Shown in pieces: positions 17,409 to 27,209 of a DNA stretch of 33,501 nucleotides. Where the stretch lies: assembly GCA_027314515.1 (NCBI GenBank), contig DAHVAR010000097.1, positions 1 through 33,501 of the forward strand. Reading direction: 5' to 3'. Under the pieces are notes generated by a model. It was given only the letters and a program-made list of their open reading frames with translations. It ran no database searches and was not told the DNA's origin. The first letter of the stretch is position 1. The number at the start of each line of letters is the position of its first letter. This stretch comes from Actinomycetota bacterium (GTDB lineage Bacteria > Actinomycetota > Actinomycetes > Streptosporangiales > Streptosporangiaceae). The translations under genes and the position numbers were made by a program.

Positions 17409-19226
17409 ATGGCGGTCGAGGAACAGGCCCTCGAGACAACCCCTGCCCCGGACACCCGGGGCAGTCACTATAAGTGGATCGCGTTGTCGAACACGACGCT
17501 CGGCATCCTGATGGTCACTATCAACCAGTCGATCCTGCTGATCTCCCTTCCGGACCTCTTCCGCGGGCTCAACATGAACCCGCTTATCCCGTCGAACACC
17601 TCGTACTTCCTCTGGGTGTTCATGGGCTTCATGCTGGTCACCGCCGTGCTGGTGGTGAGCCTTGGCCGGGTTGGCGACATCTACGGCCGGGTCCGCATGT
17701 ACAACCTGGGCTTCGCGGTCTTCACGCTGTTCTCGATCCTGCTCTCGGTGACGTTCATGCAGGGCACCGGGGGAGCACTGTGGATCATCATCATGCGGAT
17801 CTTCCAGGGGCTTGGCGGGGCGCTGCTGTTCGCCAACTCGACCGCGATCCTCACCGACGCATTCCCGGTCGAAGAGCGCGGCAAGGCCATGGGCATCAAC
17901 GGGATCGCGGCCGTCGGCGGCTCATTCCTCGGCCTGATCCTTGGCGGGGTGCTCGGGCCGATCGAGTGGCGGCTGGTCTTCCTGGTGTCGGTCCCGTTCG
18001 GGCTGTTCGGCACGGTCTGGGCCTACCTGAAGCTCAACGACAACGGGCTCCGCATCCGGGCCAAGATCGACTGGCTGGGTAACGCGCTCTTCGCGGTCGG
18101 CCTCATCTCGCTGCTGACCGGGATCGTCTACTCGCTGCTGCCGTATGGCGGTCACCCCACCGGCTGGACCAACCCGTGGGTGCTGACCGGCATCTTCGGC
18201 GGCATCGCGGTACTGGTGCTGTTTGCCTGGGTCGAAACCAAGGTGCCCGCCCCGATGTTCCGGCTCGGGCTGTTCAAGATCCGCGCTTTCACCTTCGGCA
18301 ATATTGCCGCCATGCTCGGCGCGCTCGGCCGCGGCGGCATCCAGTTCATGCTGATCATCTGGCTGCAGGGCATCTGGCTGCCGCAGCATGGCTACAACTT
18401 CAGCCAGACGCCGCTGTGGGCGGGCATCGCGATGATCCCGCTGACCGTCGGCTTCCTGGTCGTCGGTCCGCTCGCGGGCTGGATGTCGGACCGGCATGGG
18501 GCCAGGCTGTTCGCCACGACCGGCCTGACCGTCTCGGGCGCGGCCTTCCTGCTGCTGGAGACGCTGCCGATCGACTTCGGCTACATCTGGTTCGCGCTGC
18601 TGATCTTCCTTTTCGCGGTCGGGATGGGCCTGTTCTTCTCGCCGAACCAGGCCAGCGTGATGAACAGCCTGCCGCCCGACCAGCGTGGCGCGGGCGCGGG
18701 CATGCTCAACACCTTCCAGAACTCGGCCACGGTGCTGTCGATGGGCTTGTTCTTCACGGTCGTTACCCTCGGCCTGGCATCCCGGCTTCCCTCGCACTTG
18801 TACCGAGGGCTGGTCAGCCAGGGCGTGAATCCGGCCGCGGCGCACCTGGTGGCGAGCGAGCCGCCGATCGGCAGCCTGTTCTCGGCGTTCCTCGGCTATA
18901 ACCCGATTCAGGAACTGCTCGGGCCGACCGGAGCGCTCACCCACATGCCGGCCAGGCAAGCCGCATACATCACCGGACGGTCGTTCTTCCCGCACCTGAT
19001 CGAGGAGCCGTTCGCTGGCGGCCTGCACCTGGCGTTCACGTTCGCGGCGCTCGCCACGCTGATCGCCATCATCGCCTCCGCCTTGCGCGGCAAGCGGTAC
19101 GTGCACGGCGGTAGCGTCGTGGTGGAGGCGGAAGCTCCCGTCGATGCGGTCACCGGCGAGATGGTCACCTACCCGGTGGACGCTGAGCTGGCCGGCGAGC
19201 CGGGAGCTGTCGGCGAAGGCCGGTAG
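17409..19226 (+). CDS. MFS drug/proton antiporter, DHA2 (14-TM) family
   Basis: This 605-aa exporter has about 14 transmembrane helices and is probably a proton-coupled drug or metabolite pump. The loop 2-3 motif A is GRVGDIYGRVRMYNLG (about residues 84-99). Other family features are IMRIFQGLGGALLFANSTAIL, PVEERGKAMG and a second motif-A-like loop LAGWMSDRHGARL. A long loop lies before the last helix and the 50-residue tail is acidic and soluble. The ATG at 17409 is preferred over the GTG at 17403 because GAGGAG (17398-17403) is then well spaced. The operator upstream and the MerR gene four bases downstream suggest induction by the exported compound. Confidence 0.9.
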   Translation: MAVEEQALETTPAPDTRGSHYKWIALSNTTLGILMVTINQSILLISLPDLFRGLNMNPLIPSNTSYFLWVFMGFMLVTAVLVVSLGRVGDIYGRVRMYNLGFAVFTLFSILLSVTFMQGTGGALWIIIMRIFQGLGGALLFANSTAILTDAFPVEERGKAMGINGIAAVGGSFLGLILGGVLGPIEWRLVFLVSVPFGLFGTVWAYLKLNDNGLRIRAKIDWLGNALFAVGLISLLTGIVYSLLPYGGHPTGWTNPWVLTGIFGGIAVLVLFAWVETKVPAPMFRLGLFKIRAFTFGNIAAMLGALGRGGIQFMLIIWLQGIWLPQHGYNFSQTPLWAGIAMIPLTVGFLVVGPLAGWMSDRHGARLFATTGLTVSGAAFLLLETLPIDFGYIWFALLIFLFAVGMGLFFSPNQASVMNSLPPDQRGAGAGMLNTFQNSATVLSMGLFFTVVTLGLASRLPSHLYRGLVSQGVNPAAAHLVASEPPIGSLFSAFLGYNPIQELLGPTGALTHMPARQAAYITGRSFFPHLIEEPFAGGLHLAFTFAALATLIAIIASALRGKRYVHGGSVVVEAEAPVDAVTGEMVTYPVDAELAGEPGAVGEGR

Positions 19227-19230
19227 TCCC

Positions 19231-19773
19231 ATGACTGGAAGCGCAGGTCAGGCGATGGCAGGCCGCTCAGCTGCCACCTCCGGGGACGACAGCCAGGGGC
19301 AGCTGCTCGGCATCGGCGCGGCGGCCGAGATGGCGGGCGTGTCGCAGCGCGCCCTGCGCTATTACCAGCAACTCGGGCTGATCACGCCGTGCGCCTGCAC
19401 TCCCGGCGGGTTGCGCCGCTACTCGCAGGACGACCTCGCTCGGGTCGGCCGCATCCGCCAGTTGCAGCAACTGCTCGGGCTTAACCTCGACGAGATCGCC
19501 GTGGTGCTGCGCGGTGAGGACCGGATGGCAGAGATCAGGCTCGCTTACTACGACGAAGGGACCAGCCGCGCTGAACGGCGGGCCCTGCTGTGTGAGAGCC
19601 TGGAAGTGCAGCAGGTTCTGCGTGCCACCGTCGAAACCAAGCGGCAGGGGATCGAGGGATTCCTGGCTGACCTGGACGCCCGCATCGGCAAGACGCGGGC
19701 GTTCCTGGATCAGTCTGATGCGCCCGCGGTGCCGGACTCAGGCGGCGGTGGCGCGCGCGGGCGTCAATCCTGA
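19231..19773 (+). CDS. MerR-family transcriptional regulator
   Basis: This 180-aa regulator has a winged helix-turn-helix at about residues 29-100 (LLGIGAAAEMAGVSQRALRYY, then QLGLITP and GGLRRYSQDDLARVGRIRQLQ) and a long dimerisation helix at about 120-165. It has no cysteine cluster in the C-terminal part, so metal sensing is unlikely; an organic ligand is more probable. The start is uncertain: ATG at 19231 lies four bases after the MFS stop, and ATG at 19255 is possible. As part of the MFS operon it should bind the inverted repeat at 17342 and switch the pump on when the substrate appears. Confidence 0.88.
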   Translation: MTGSAGQAMAGRSAATSGDDSQGQLLGIGAAAEMAGVSQRALRYYQQLGLITPCACTPGGLRRYSQDDLARVGRIRQLQQLLGLNLDEIAVVLRGEDRMAEIRLAYYDEGTSRAERRALLCESLEVQQVLRATVETKRQGIEGFLADLDARIGKTRAFLDQSDAPAVPDSGGGGARGRQS

Positions 19774-19823
19774 CGGTTGCCGCTGGTTCCCGGACCTGGC
19801 CTCACCCTGATAAGGAGCGATCC

Positions 19824-20228
19824 ATGTTCATGCACGCTCGTAACATCCCGACTCGAGTCGCTACTGGTGCCTATATCCTTCATTCCGGGCTCGGTAAGTG
19901 GCATGGCAGCGAGGATCGGGCTAAGGGCGTCCATGCCGCGGCGGTCGGCGCGTTCCCGTTCCTGGCCAAGGTGCCGCCGGCCACGTTCCTCAAGGCGCTC
20001 TCCATCGCCGAGATCGCCACCGGCGCCGCCTTGCTGACTCCGGTCGTGCACAACAAGATCGCTGGAGCCGCGCTGACCGCGTTCGCCGGCGGCCTGGTCA
20101 CCATGTACCTGCGGACCCCGGCCATGCACGAGCCCGGCAGCGTATGGCCGACCCCGGCGGGCATGGCGGTCAGCAAGGACGTCTGGATGCTGGGCATCGG
20201 CGTCAGCCTGCTCGCCGAAGGCTCCTGA
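19824..20228 (+). CDS. DoxX-like small membrane protein
   Basis: This 134-aa protein has about four hydrophobic segments. It resembles the DoxX-like group in its N-terminal RVATGAYILHSGLGKW segment and a central FLKALSIAEIATGAALL helix. Family members are inner-membrane proteins of poorly defined role, some tied to redox or thiol stress. AAGGAG stands six bases before the ATG. It follows the MerR gene by 50 bases in the same direction and may belong to the same transcript. It is convergent with hsaB, with short hairpins in the 48-base gap, for example 20265-20280. Confidence 0.75.
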   Translation: MFMHARNIPTRVATGAYILHSGLGKWHGSEDRAKGVHAAAVGAFPFLAKVPPATFLKALSIAEIATGAALLTPVVHNKIAGAALTAFAGGLVTMYLRTPAMHEPGSVWPTPAGMAVSKDVWMLGIGVSLLAEGS

Positions 20229-20276
20229 GCCGGCTTATGGCTCACCTCGCGCCCGCCTGCGGCCGTGAGGTCCACC

Positions 20277-20837
20277 TCACATCCAGTCGGCGTACCGCGG
20301 CCAGGCCAGCAGGGTGTCGACGACCTCGGGCAGCGCGTCCCCGTCCGTTGTGGCGGACAGCGTGAACCGCCCGCGGTAGAACAGCAGTGGATCACCGGGC
20401 CTGCTGTCGCCGAATCCGGTCACCCGCGCGGTGACGATGAAGTGATCGCCGGCATCGTGCACCGTCTCGACCGTGCAAGTTGCCCAGGTCAGCACCCCGT
20501 CGATGATCGGCGCGCCGTTATCGGCCGACGACCAGCCGACCCCGTCGAACTTGTCCGCAGCGGTGACGCCGAATTTACGGGCCAGGTCGCGCTGCTCGGC
20601 AGACAGGATGTTCACGCCGAGTTCGCCGGCGCGCGCGATCCGCGGCCACGTCCCGGACGCCTTGGCCGGGCAGAACAGCACCAGCGGCGGATCGAGCGAC
20701 AGCGCGGTGAACGCCTGGCAGGCAAATCCGGCCGGCTCGCCCTCGTGCATGCCGGTAATCACCGTGACCCCGCTGGCGAAATGACCGAGTACCTGGCGGA
20801 ATCGCTGCGTGTCTGGCTCGTGCGACGGCAGGTCCAT
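20277..20837 (-). CDS. hsaB: Flavin reductase HsaB of the 3-HSA hydroxylase
   Basis: This 186-aa protein has the flavin-reductase-like split-barrel fold. It supplies reduced FMN to HsaA, which hydroxylates the phenol ring of 3-HSA. Signatures are FRQVLGHFASGVTVIT, GFACQAFTALSLDPPLVLFCP, the GELGVNILS block and HDAGDHFIVTARV, then DPLLFYRGRF, matching Rv3567c. It is separated from hsaC by about 1.5 kb holding two unrelated genes, although in other actinobacteria hsaA-D-C-B are contiguous. The lipoprotein gene ends 42 bases upstream in the same direction, so read-through from it is possible. I see no KstR-like site of its own. Confidence 0.93.
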   Translation of the reverse strand: MDLPSHEPDTQRFRQVLGHFASGVTVITGMHEGEPAGFACQAFTALSLDPPLVLFCPAKASGTWPRIARAGELGVNILSAEQRDLARKFGVTAADKFDGVGWSSADNGAPIIDGVLTWATCTVETVHDAGDHFIVTARVTGFGDSRPGDPLLFYRGRFTLSATTDGDALPEVVDTLLAWPRYADWM

Positions 20838-20879
20838 GCCTCTAGTGTCCCGTCTCGCCGCCGCTCCCGGCGAGCCGCC

Positions 20880-21449
20880 CTACAGCCGGGTGCATGTCGG
20901 CAGTATTAGCAGTGTCACCGCCTCGTGGATGGTGTAGGAGTTTCCGCTGACGGTGTAGACGATGACCGGCCCGCCGGATCGCCCGGCGTGATCCCTGGTC
21001 CTGGTCAGCCCGAACACCAGGGTCAGCCACTGGCCGGGGCGGATCACCGCGCCGACCGCAGGACGGCGCCTCGCCCACTCGAGTGCCACCGCCTTCCACC
21101 CCTGTACTGCCCTATTGCTCGACGGCGCGGTCAGCGGGTAATCCCAGCCGACACCGAGTTCGTCGTTGTGGTAGATCGGGGTGAGCCATGCTCTGGTCAT
21201 CACCAGGCCGAGGGCAGCTGGCGGCAGGCGCACGCTGTCGATGGTGGCCGGCGTCGTGCCGGTGTTCCGCAGCGAGTAGAGCCCGACGGTCAGCGGCTGG
21301 TCCCTGGGACCGCTGATGCACTGCTGGCCGGCGGTGCCGCCGTTCCCGAGCGGGCCGACTGCGGGCTGGCCGGAGCAGGCTGACAGGGACACCGCGACAG
21401 CGCACAGCGTTCCTGCCAGCAGCATCCTGGTTCTGACGGCTGATCCCAC
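20880..21449 (-). CDS. Putative lipoprotein of unknown function
   Basis: This 189-aa protein has a lipoprotein signal: two arginines, a hydrophobic core and the lipobox LSAC with Cys25. The mature part has conserved-looking segments (GLYSLRNTGTTPATIDSVRLP, and PGQWLTLVFGLTRT) that suggest a beta-sandwich of the kind found in membrane-anchored actinobacterial proteins. No enzyme motif is visible. The GTG at 21447-21449 is chosen because it keeps the positive n-region; a later Met would lose it. It begins three bases after the stop of the frameshifted gene upstream and ends 42 bases before hsaB. It has no known role in sterol breakdown and looks like an insertion into the hsa operon. Confidence 0.7.
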   Translation of the reverse strand: MGSAVRTRMLLAGTLCAVAVSLSACSGQPAVGPLGNGGTAGQQCISGPRDQPLTVGLYSLRNTGTTPATIDSVRLPPAALGLVMTRAWLTPIYHNDELGVGWDYPLTAPSSNRAVQGWKAVALEWARRRPAVGAVIRPGQWLTLVFGLTRTRDHAGRSGGPVIVYTVSGNSYTIHEAVTLLILPTCTRL

Positions 21450-21452
21450 GCC

Positions 21453-22095
21453 TCATCCCGTAGCGTTCATGAACCCCGGGGCGCCGCCGGGGTCCTGGTT
21501 GCGGCCGCACAGGTGGCCGGTCTGCTGGAAGTGGAACTGGACCTCCGCCGCGGTGGAGTAGCCCGTCTGGGCCGAGGCGTTGAAGCCGACGAGCGAGAAC
21601 CCGATGCCGAAGGTCGTGCCCGTCGAATTGCTCTTGGTGTATGTCTCGGCCCTGAGCTCGCGCACGCAGTAGGGCGTGCTGGGCACTCCCCCGACCAGTA
21701 GGGCGTGCTGGGCACTCCCCCGACCAGTAGGGCGTGCTGGGCACTCCCCCGACCGTTGTCGTGTACGGGCCGCCGGCTCCCCAGTACCGGGGCAGCAGGT
21801 AGTAGTTGTAGTAAGTCTGGCCAATCTGGTTGGTGCACTCCTGGCTGAACTTGCCCCACCTGAACTCGGTCTGCCAGCGGTCGTTCTGCTGCCCGAAGAT
21901 CCACACGTAGCCCTGGGTGCCGCTGGATGTGGTGCTGGAGCTCTGTGTCCCGTCCAGTGACCAGCTCCCGTTGCTGCCCGTCGAGGAGATCCCGACGCCG
22001 AGGGTCGATGACTGGCCCTGGCTGTACTGGAAGTACTCGCGGACGTAGTTGTACGTCGAGTAGGTCTGCGCCACGTCTGTGATGACGTTGCCCAT
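21453..22095 (-). pseudogene. Beta-rich Ser/Thr/Tyr-rich protein gene, frameshifted by 29-bp repeat
   Basis: From the ATG at 22093-22095 the frame encodes a Tyr/Ser/Thr/Gln-rich protein (DVAQTYSTYNYVREYF, QNDRWQTEFRWGKF, QTYYNYYLLPRYWG) up to the triplicated repeat. After it, reading passes into a wrong frame. The natural continuation, starting CVRELRAETYTKSN and ending LCGRNQDPGGAPGFMNATG, is in another frame and stops just before the lipoprotein gene. With one 29-bp unit instead of three the two halves join exactly, giving about 194 residues. I recall similar secreted actinomycete hypothetical proteins ending in a TGYST...LCG block, but here no signal peptide is seen, so the N-terminus may be lost too. 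Function unknown. It may be a switch, a decaying gene or an assembly error. Confidence 0.65.
21668..21754. repeat. 29-bp tandem repeat, three exact copies
   Basis: Units 21668-21696, 21697-21725 and 21726-21754 are identical. Two extra copies add 58 bases, which is not a multiple of three, and this breaks the frame of the gene on the minus strand. One or four copies would restore it; two or three do not. Confidence 0.93.
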
Positions 22096-22339
22096 GTCGC
22101 GTCCTGGCAGCCCTCCCCGTTCCGGTATATCCGGGCTGTTCCAACAGTGGATTAGCGGGCTTGAGCCTGTCAAGGCTTTGGCCCACCATCAGTAATGGCT
22201 GCAGTCAATCGCGCCGGTTTATTCTGCATACGAACTTTCGCAGTCGCGGCGCTGCTGGCCGGCGACGGGGTGGCCGCCGCGCCGATCGACGGGCAAGCGG
22301 CAAAATCCCAGCGAGGTCCAGCCAGTGGGGCAGGTCCGG
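22096..22339 (-). promoter_or_regulatory. Gap between hsaC and the inserted cassette, weak promoter candidate
   Basis: These 244 bases hold no gene I can support. On the minus strand TTGACA at 22168-22173 is a perfect -35 hexamer, but the -10 at the right distance is poor (CACTGT or CCACTG). It could drive the frameshifted gene, the lipoprotein and hsaB. No KstR-like site is present. Confidence 0.3.
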
Positions 22340-24138
<1,799 letters not shown>

Positions 24139-24179
24139 TCAAGTTCACGGTTCACGGATCTGGTGGCGCGAGCGCCTCA

Positions 24180-24225
24180 TGAATGTGAATCCATTGTCGT
24201 TATAGCCGCAGCAGATTCACATTCA
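24180..24225. repeat. 12-bp perfect inverted repeat between hsaA and hsaD
   Basis: The arms TGAATGTGAATC (24180-24191) and GATTCACATTCA (24214-24225) pair perfectly around a 22-base spacer. The arms are AT-rich in a GC-rich genome. It may be a hairpin in the hsaA-hsaD transcript or the binding site of a dimeric regulator. Confidence 0.75.
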
Positions 24226-24266
24226 CCGACAGCGAACTCCGGCAAATTCCGCAAAGCGGCGCGCCG

Positions 24267-24340
24267 CACGCCCGCCGGACGTGAGCGGCACGCCCGCCGG
24301 ACGTGAACGGCACGCCCGCCGCACGCGCCCAGCACGCCCG
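24267..24340. repeat. 22-bp tandem repeats just after hsaA
   Basis: Two units differing by one base (24267-24288, 24289-24310) are followed by a degenerate third (24311-24332) and the start of a fourth. They begin eight bases past the hsaA stop and are non-coding. They are GC-rich and may be slippage products. Confidence 0.75.
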
Positions 24341-24347
24341 CGTCCGC

Positions 24348-25529
24348 TCACAACATGGCGTCGGCAGGCACCGGCAGGCCGAACTCGCCGCCGCCGAACA
24401 TCGACAGTGCCCGCTCCGGGTCGTTGATCGCGTGCACTCTGCCAGCATGCACGTCCCGCCAGAACCGCTGCATCGGCGTGCCGGTCTTCAGCGCCCGGCC
24501 GCCGGAGTTCTCGAACAGCTTGTCCACTGCCTTGATAGCCAGCCCGGTGCCGCGGACCTGGTCCCGGCGCACCCGTAGCCGCAAGTCGGTCGGGATCGGC
24601 TGCCCGGCCCGGGCGCAGCCCATCAGGTCGGTCATGTTCCGCTCCAGCGCGCCCCACGCGTCGTCGATCTCCGCGGCCGCCTCGGCGACCCGGACTTGCG
24701 CGAATGGATCCTGCGCCGCCTTCTGGCCGATATAGGCGACCCTGACGCGCTCCCTGGTGTACGCCACGTGCGCCTGGTACGCGCCGGTCGCCATGCCGAT
24801 GATCGGCGTAGTGATCGAATACGGGAAGACCGAGCCGTACGGCAGCCGGTAGAGCGGCCCGTGGTTGAGTTCCTGGCCAGGCACGGCGAGCTTGGCCACG
24901 TCGACGAAGCTGAGCGACCGGTGCGCGGGGACGAACGCGTCATGCACGACGATGTCGTTGCTGCCGGTGCCGCGGAGCCCGACCGTGTCCCACACGTCCT
25001 CGATCGTGTAGTCCGGCGCAGGGAGCAGGAACGTGCGGAAGTCCGTCGGCCGGTCCGCCTGGTCGGTGACGATCTGTCCGAGCAGGACCCAGCTGGCGTG
25101 ATCGCAGCCCGAGGAGAAACTCCACCGCCCGCTGACCTGGTGCCCGCCGTCGACCTCGACCGCTTTCCCGGTCGGGGCATAGGAGGAGGAGATCCTGGTC
25201 GCCGGATCGGCGCCCCACACGTCCTGCTGGGCCTGCGGGGGAAACAAGCCGACATGCCACGGGTGCACCCCGAGCACCGAGGACACCCAGCCGGTGGAGC
25301 CGCATGCGCTGGCGATGAGGCGGACCGCGGTGTAAAAGGTCAGCGGTTCGGCTTCCAGGCCGCCGAAGCTGGCGGGCTGCAGGAGCCGGAAGAGCCCCGT
25401 TTCCTGCAAAGACTTGATGGACGCCGCGGGCACAACCCGCTCGTCCTCAGCTTCCTGCGCCCGATCGCGGAGTACCGGGAGGAGATCGCGGACGGCTGCC
25501 AGGACCTGATCTGCCACGTTCTCAGTCAA
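24348..25529 (-). CDS. hsaA: 3-HSA 4-hydroxylase oxygenase HsaA
   Basis: This 393-aa flavin-dependent monooxygenase has the acyl-CoA-dehydrogenase fold. With FMNH2 from HsaB it converts 3-HSA to the catechol 3,4-DHSA. Signatures include ETGLFRLLQPASFGGLE, GSTGWVSSVLGVHPWHVGLFP, SGRWSFSSGCDHASWVLLG, GLRGTGSNDIVV and the C-terminal FWRDVHAGRVHAINDPE, all as in Rv3570c. It is the first gene of the hsa run and shares a 38-bp palindromic operator with divergent kshA. Its leader is about 50 bases if transcription starts by the palindrome. Confidence 0.96.
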   Translation of the reverse strand: MTENVADQVLAAVRDLLPVLRDRAQEAEDERVVPAASIKSLQETGLFRLLQPASFGGLEAEPLTFYTAVRLIASACGSTGWVSSVLGVHPWHVGLFPPQAQQDVWGADPATRISSSYAPTGKAVEVDGGHQVSGRWSFSSGCDHASWVLLGQIVTDQADRPTDFRTFLLPAPDYTIEDVWDTVGLRGTGSNDIVVHDAFVPAHRSLSFVDVAKLAVPGQELNHGPLYRLPYGSVFPYSITTPIIGMATGAYQAHVAYTRERVRVAYIGQKAAQDPFAQVRVAEAAAEIDDAWGALERNMTDLMGCARAGQPIPTDLRLRVRRDQVRGTGLAIKAVDKLFENSGGRALKTGTPMQRFWRDVHAGRVHAINDPERALSMFGGGEFGLPVPADAML

Positions 25530-25577
25530 TCCGGCTCCCAGCGTTACCGTGCGCCGTCCTTGGCCGCCGCGTCGACA

Positions 25578-25615
25578 ATACCCCTAGACTAGAACATGTT
25601 CTAGTCTAGGGGTAT
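25578..25615. promoter_or_regulatory. 38-bp perfect palindrome with KstR core, hsaA/kshA promoters
   Basis: Bases 25578-25596 are the exact reverse complement of 25597-25615. The centre, TAGAACATGTTCTA (25590-25603), is a perfect KstR site. TAGTCT overlaps the core on each side (25602-25607 for kshA, 25586-25591 for hsaA) and fits TAnnnT, so both -10 elements lie inside the palindrome. Repressor bound at the centre would shut both operons equally. Confidence 0.9.
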
Positions 25616-25655
25616 CAGCTGCCAGCCAGGCGCGGGTCAGCTGGCTGGAGGAGTC

Positions 25656-26831
25656 ATGAACGACCGGAACGGAGTGCGGAGCATCGACGCGGGCGCCCCG
25701 CCCGCCCGGTTCGCCCGCGGCTGGCACTGCCTCGGCCTGGCCGCGCCGTTTCGCGATGGCAACCCGCACGGGGTCGAAGCGTTCGGCACCAAGCTCGTGG
25801 TCTTCGCCGGCGAGTCCGGTGAGCTGCGCGTCCTGGACGGATACTGCCGGCACATGGGCGGCGACCTGAGCCGGGGAACGATCAAGGGCGACGCGATCGC
25901 CTGCCCGTTTCACGACTGGCGCTGGGGCGGCGACGGCAAGTGCGTGAAGATCCCGTACTCGCGCCGGGTGCCTCCGACCGCGCGCACCAGGTCGTGGCTG
26001 ACGCTCGAACGCAACCAGCAGCTGTTCGTCTGGCATGACCCGGAGGGCAACCAGCCGTCAGCAGATGTCACGATCCCGCGCATCGACGGCGCCTACTCAA
26101 CCGAATGGTCGAACTGGACCTGGGACCGCCTCACCGTCGACGCGAACTGCCGCGAGGTCGTCGACAACGTGGTGGACATGGCTCACTTCTTCTACATCCA
26201 CTTCGCGTTCCCGACGTACTTCCGGAACGTATTCGAGGGCCACATCGCCACGCAGTACCTCAAGACCAGGTCGCGGCCGGATTACGCGCCAGACGAGCGG
26301 CAGGCGAACGGGCCTTCGACGCAGATCGGGCTGGTGTCGGAGGCTGCCTACTACGGGCCGTCTTACATGATCGACTACCTGAGCTACGACTACCACGGCG
26401 TGCCCATGGACGCCGTGCTGATCAACTGCCATTACCCGGTGACGCCAGAGCGGTTCGTACTGCAGTGGGGCGTGATCGTCAAGAAACTGCCTGGCCTGTC
26501 ACCTGAGCAGGCCGACAAGGTGGCCGCCAAGTTTGCCAAGTTCGTCGGCCTCGGGTTCGAGCAGGATGTGGCGATCTGGACGCACAAGAGCCGGATCGAC
26601 AACCCGCTGCTGTGCGCGGACGACGGCCCGGTGTACCAGCTACGCCGCTGGTATGAGCAGTTCTACCTGGACGTCGCTGCGATCCCGGCGGACATGATCG
26701 CCCGGCACGAGTTCGAGGTTGACACCTCGCGCGCCGTGGAAGCATGGGAGGCCGAGGTCGCGGTGAAACTGGCGGCCCGCCAGCCGGCCGGCGCCGTGCC
26801 GACGGGCGTGCCGGGAGCCGACTCGGCATGA
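25656..26831 (+). CDS. kshA: 3-ketosteroid 9alpha-hydroxylase oxygenase KshA
   Basis: This 391-aa Rieske non-heme iron oxygenase hydroxylates C9 of the steroid; with KstD this opens ring B. The Rieske ligands are Cys64, His66, Cys83 and His86 (CRHMGGDL, CPFHDW). The mononuclear iron site includes His177 and His182 (DMAHFFYIHF), with the Asp in GFEQDVAIW as the probable third ligand. WTHKSRIDNPLLC and the DGPVYQLRRWYEQFY helix match Rv3526. GGAGGAG lies just before the ATG, and a 7-bp inverted repeat (25622-25628 with 25642-25648) could partly hide it. The stop overlaps the ATG of the small Cys protein. Confidence 0.96.
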   Translation: MNDRNGVRSIDAGAPPARFARGWHCLGLAAPFRDGNPHGVEAFGTKLVVFAGESGELRVLDGYCRHMGGDLSRGTIKGDAIACPFHDWRWGGDGKCVKIPYSRRVPPTARTRSWLTLERNQQLFVWHDPEGNQPSADVTIPRIDGAYSTEWSNWTWDRLTVDANCREVVDNVVDMAHFFYIHFAFPTYFRNVFEGHIATQYLKTRSRPDYAPDERQANGPSTQIGLVSEAAYYGPSYMIDYLSYDYHGVPMDAVLINCHYPVTPERFVLQWGVIVKKLPGLSPEQADKVAAKFAKFVGLGFEQDVAIWTHKSRIDNPLLCADDGPVYQLRRWYEQFYLDVAAIPADMIARHEFEVDTSRAVEAWEAEVAVKLAARQPAGAVPTGVPGADSA

Positions 26832-27136
26832 CCGATGATGTTCGGGTGCCCGGCGACTGGCAGGCTCTTCCGGGCGGGGCGGCGCGGCCGGACGAGCGGC
26901 AAGCCCGGTACTGCCCGGTGGAGTGCCGGGAGTGCGGCGCGATCGTGCGCGCAGCCAAGTTCAGCAGTCAGCACACCAGCGTGCAATGGGACGCGGTGGC
27001 GGTCCATCAGTGCTCGGAGTTCGCCCGGCGGATCCTGGCCGGCGAGCAGTCGCCGCTGATCGAGCGCTGCGAGGCCATGCGCGGCAGCATTGACATCGCG
27101 GCGCTCGATGGCAGGCTGCCGGTGGCGCCCCCGTGA
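26828..27136 (+). CDS. Small cysteine-containing protein between kshA and kshB
   Basis: This 102-aa protein has Cys29, Cys33 and Cys36 (CPVECREC), with Cys62 and Cys81 further on, so it could bind zinc or an iron-sulfur cluster. The N-terminus (VPGDWQALPGGAARPDERQARY) resembles my memory of short hypothetical proteins next to kshA in sterol clusters, such as Rv3527, but I cannot confirm it. The ATG overlaps the kshA stop (ATGA) and the gene leads into kshB, so it is made with the hydroxylase. Roles worth considering are electron transfer, cluster assembly or stability of the Ksh complex. None is shown by the sequence. Confidence 0.7.
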   Translation: MTDDVRVPGDWQALPGGAARPDERQARYCPVECRECGAIVRAAKFSSQHTSVQWDAVAVHQCSEFARRILAGEQSPLIERCEAMRGSIDIAALDGRLPVAPP

Positions 27137-27164
27137 CAGAAGTGACAGCGATCGGCGGCCTGAC

Positions 27165-27200
27165 TTCGGCTGTGCTGCCTTCGGCTGTGCTGCCTTCGGC
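27165..27200. repeat. 15-bp tandem repeat before kshB
   Basis: Two exact 15-bp units (27165-27179, 27180-27194) and a six-base partial third lie in the short gap between the Cys protein and kshB. The AGGAC just after the repeat serves as the kshB ribosome site. Confidence 0.8.
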
Positions 27201-27209
27201 AGGACGGCC

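Noticed and set aside
20265-20280. Short hairpin GTGAGG-TCCA-CCTCAC between the DoxX-like gene and hsaB
   Set aside because: Six pairs only and overlapping the hsaB stop; could help termination but too weak to list as a terminator.
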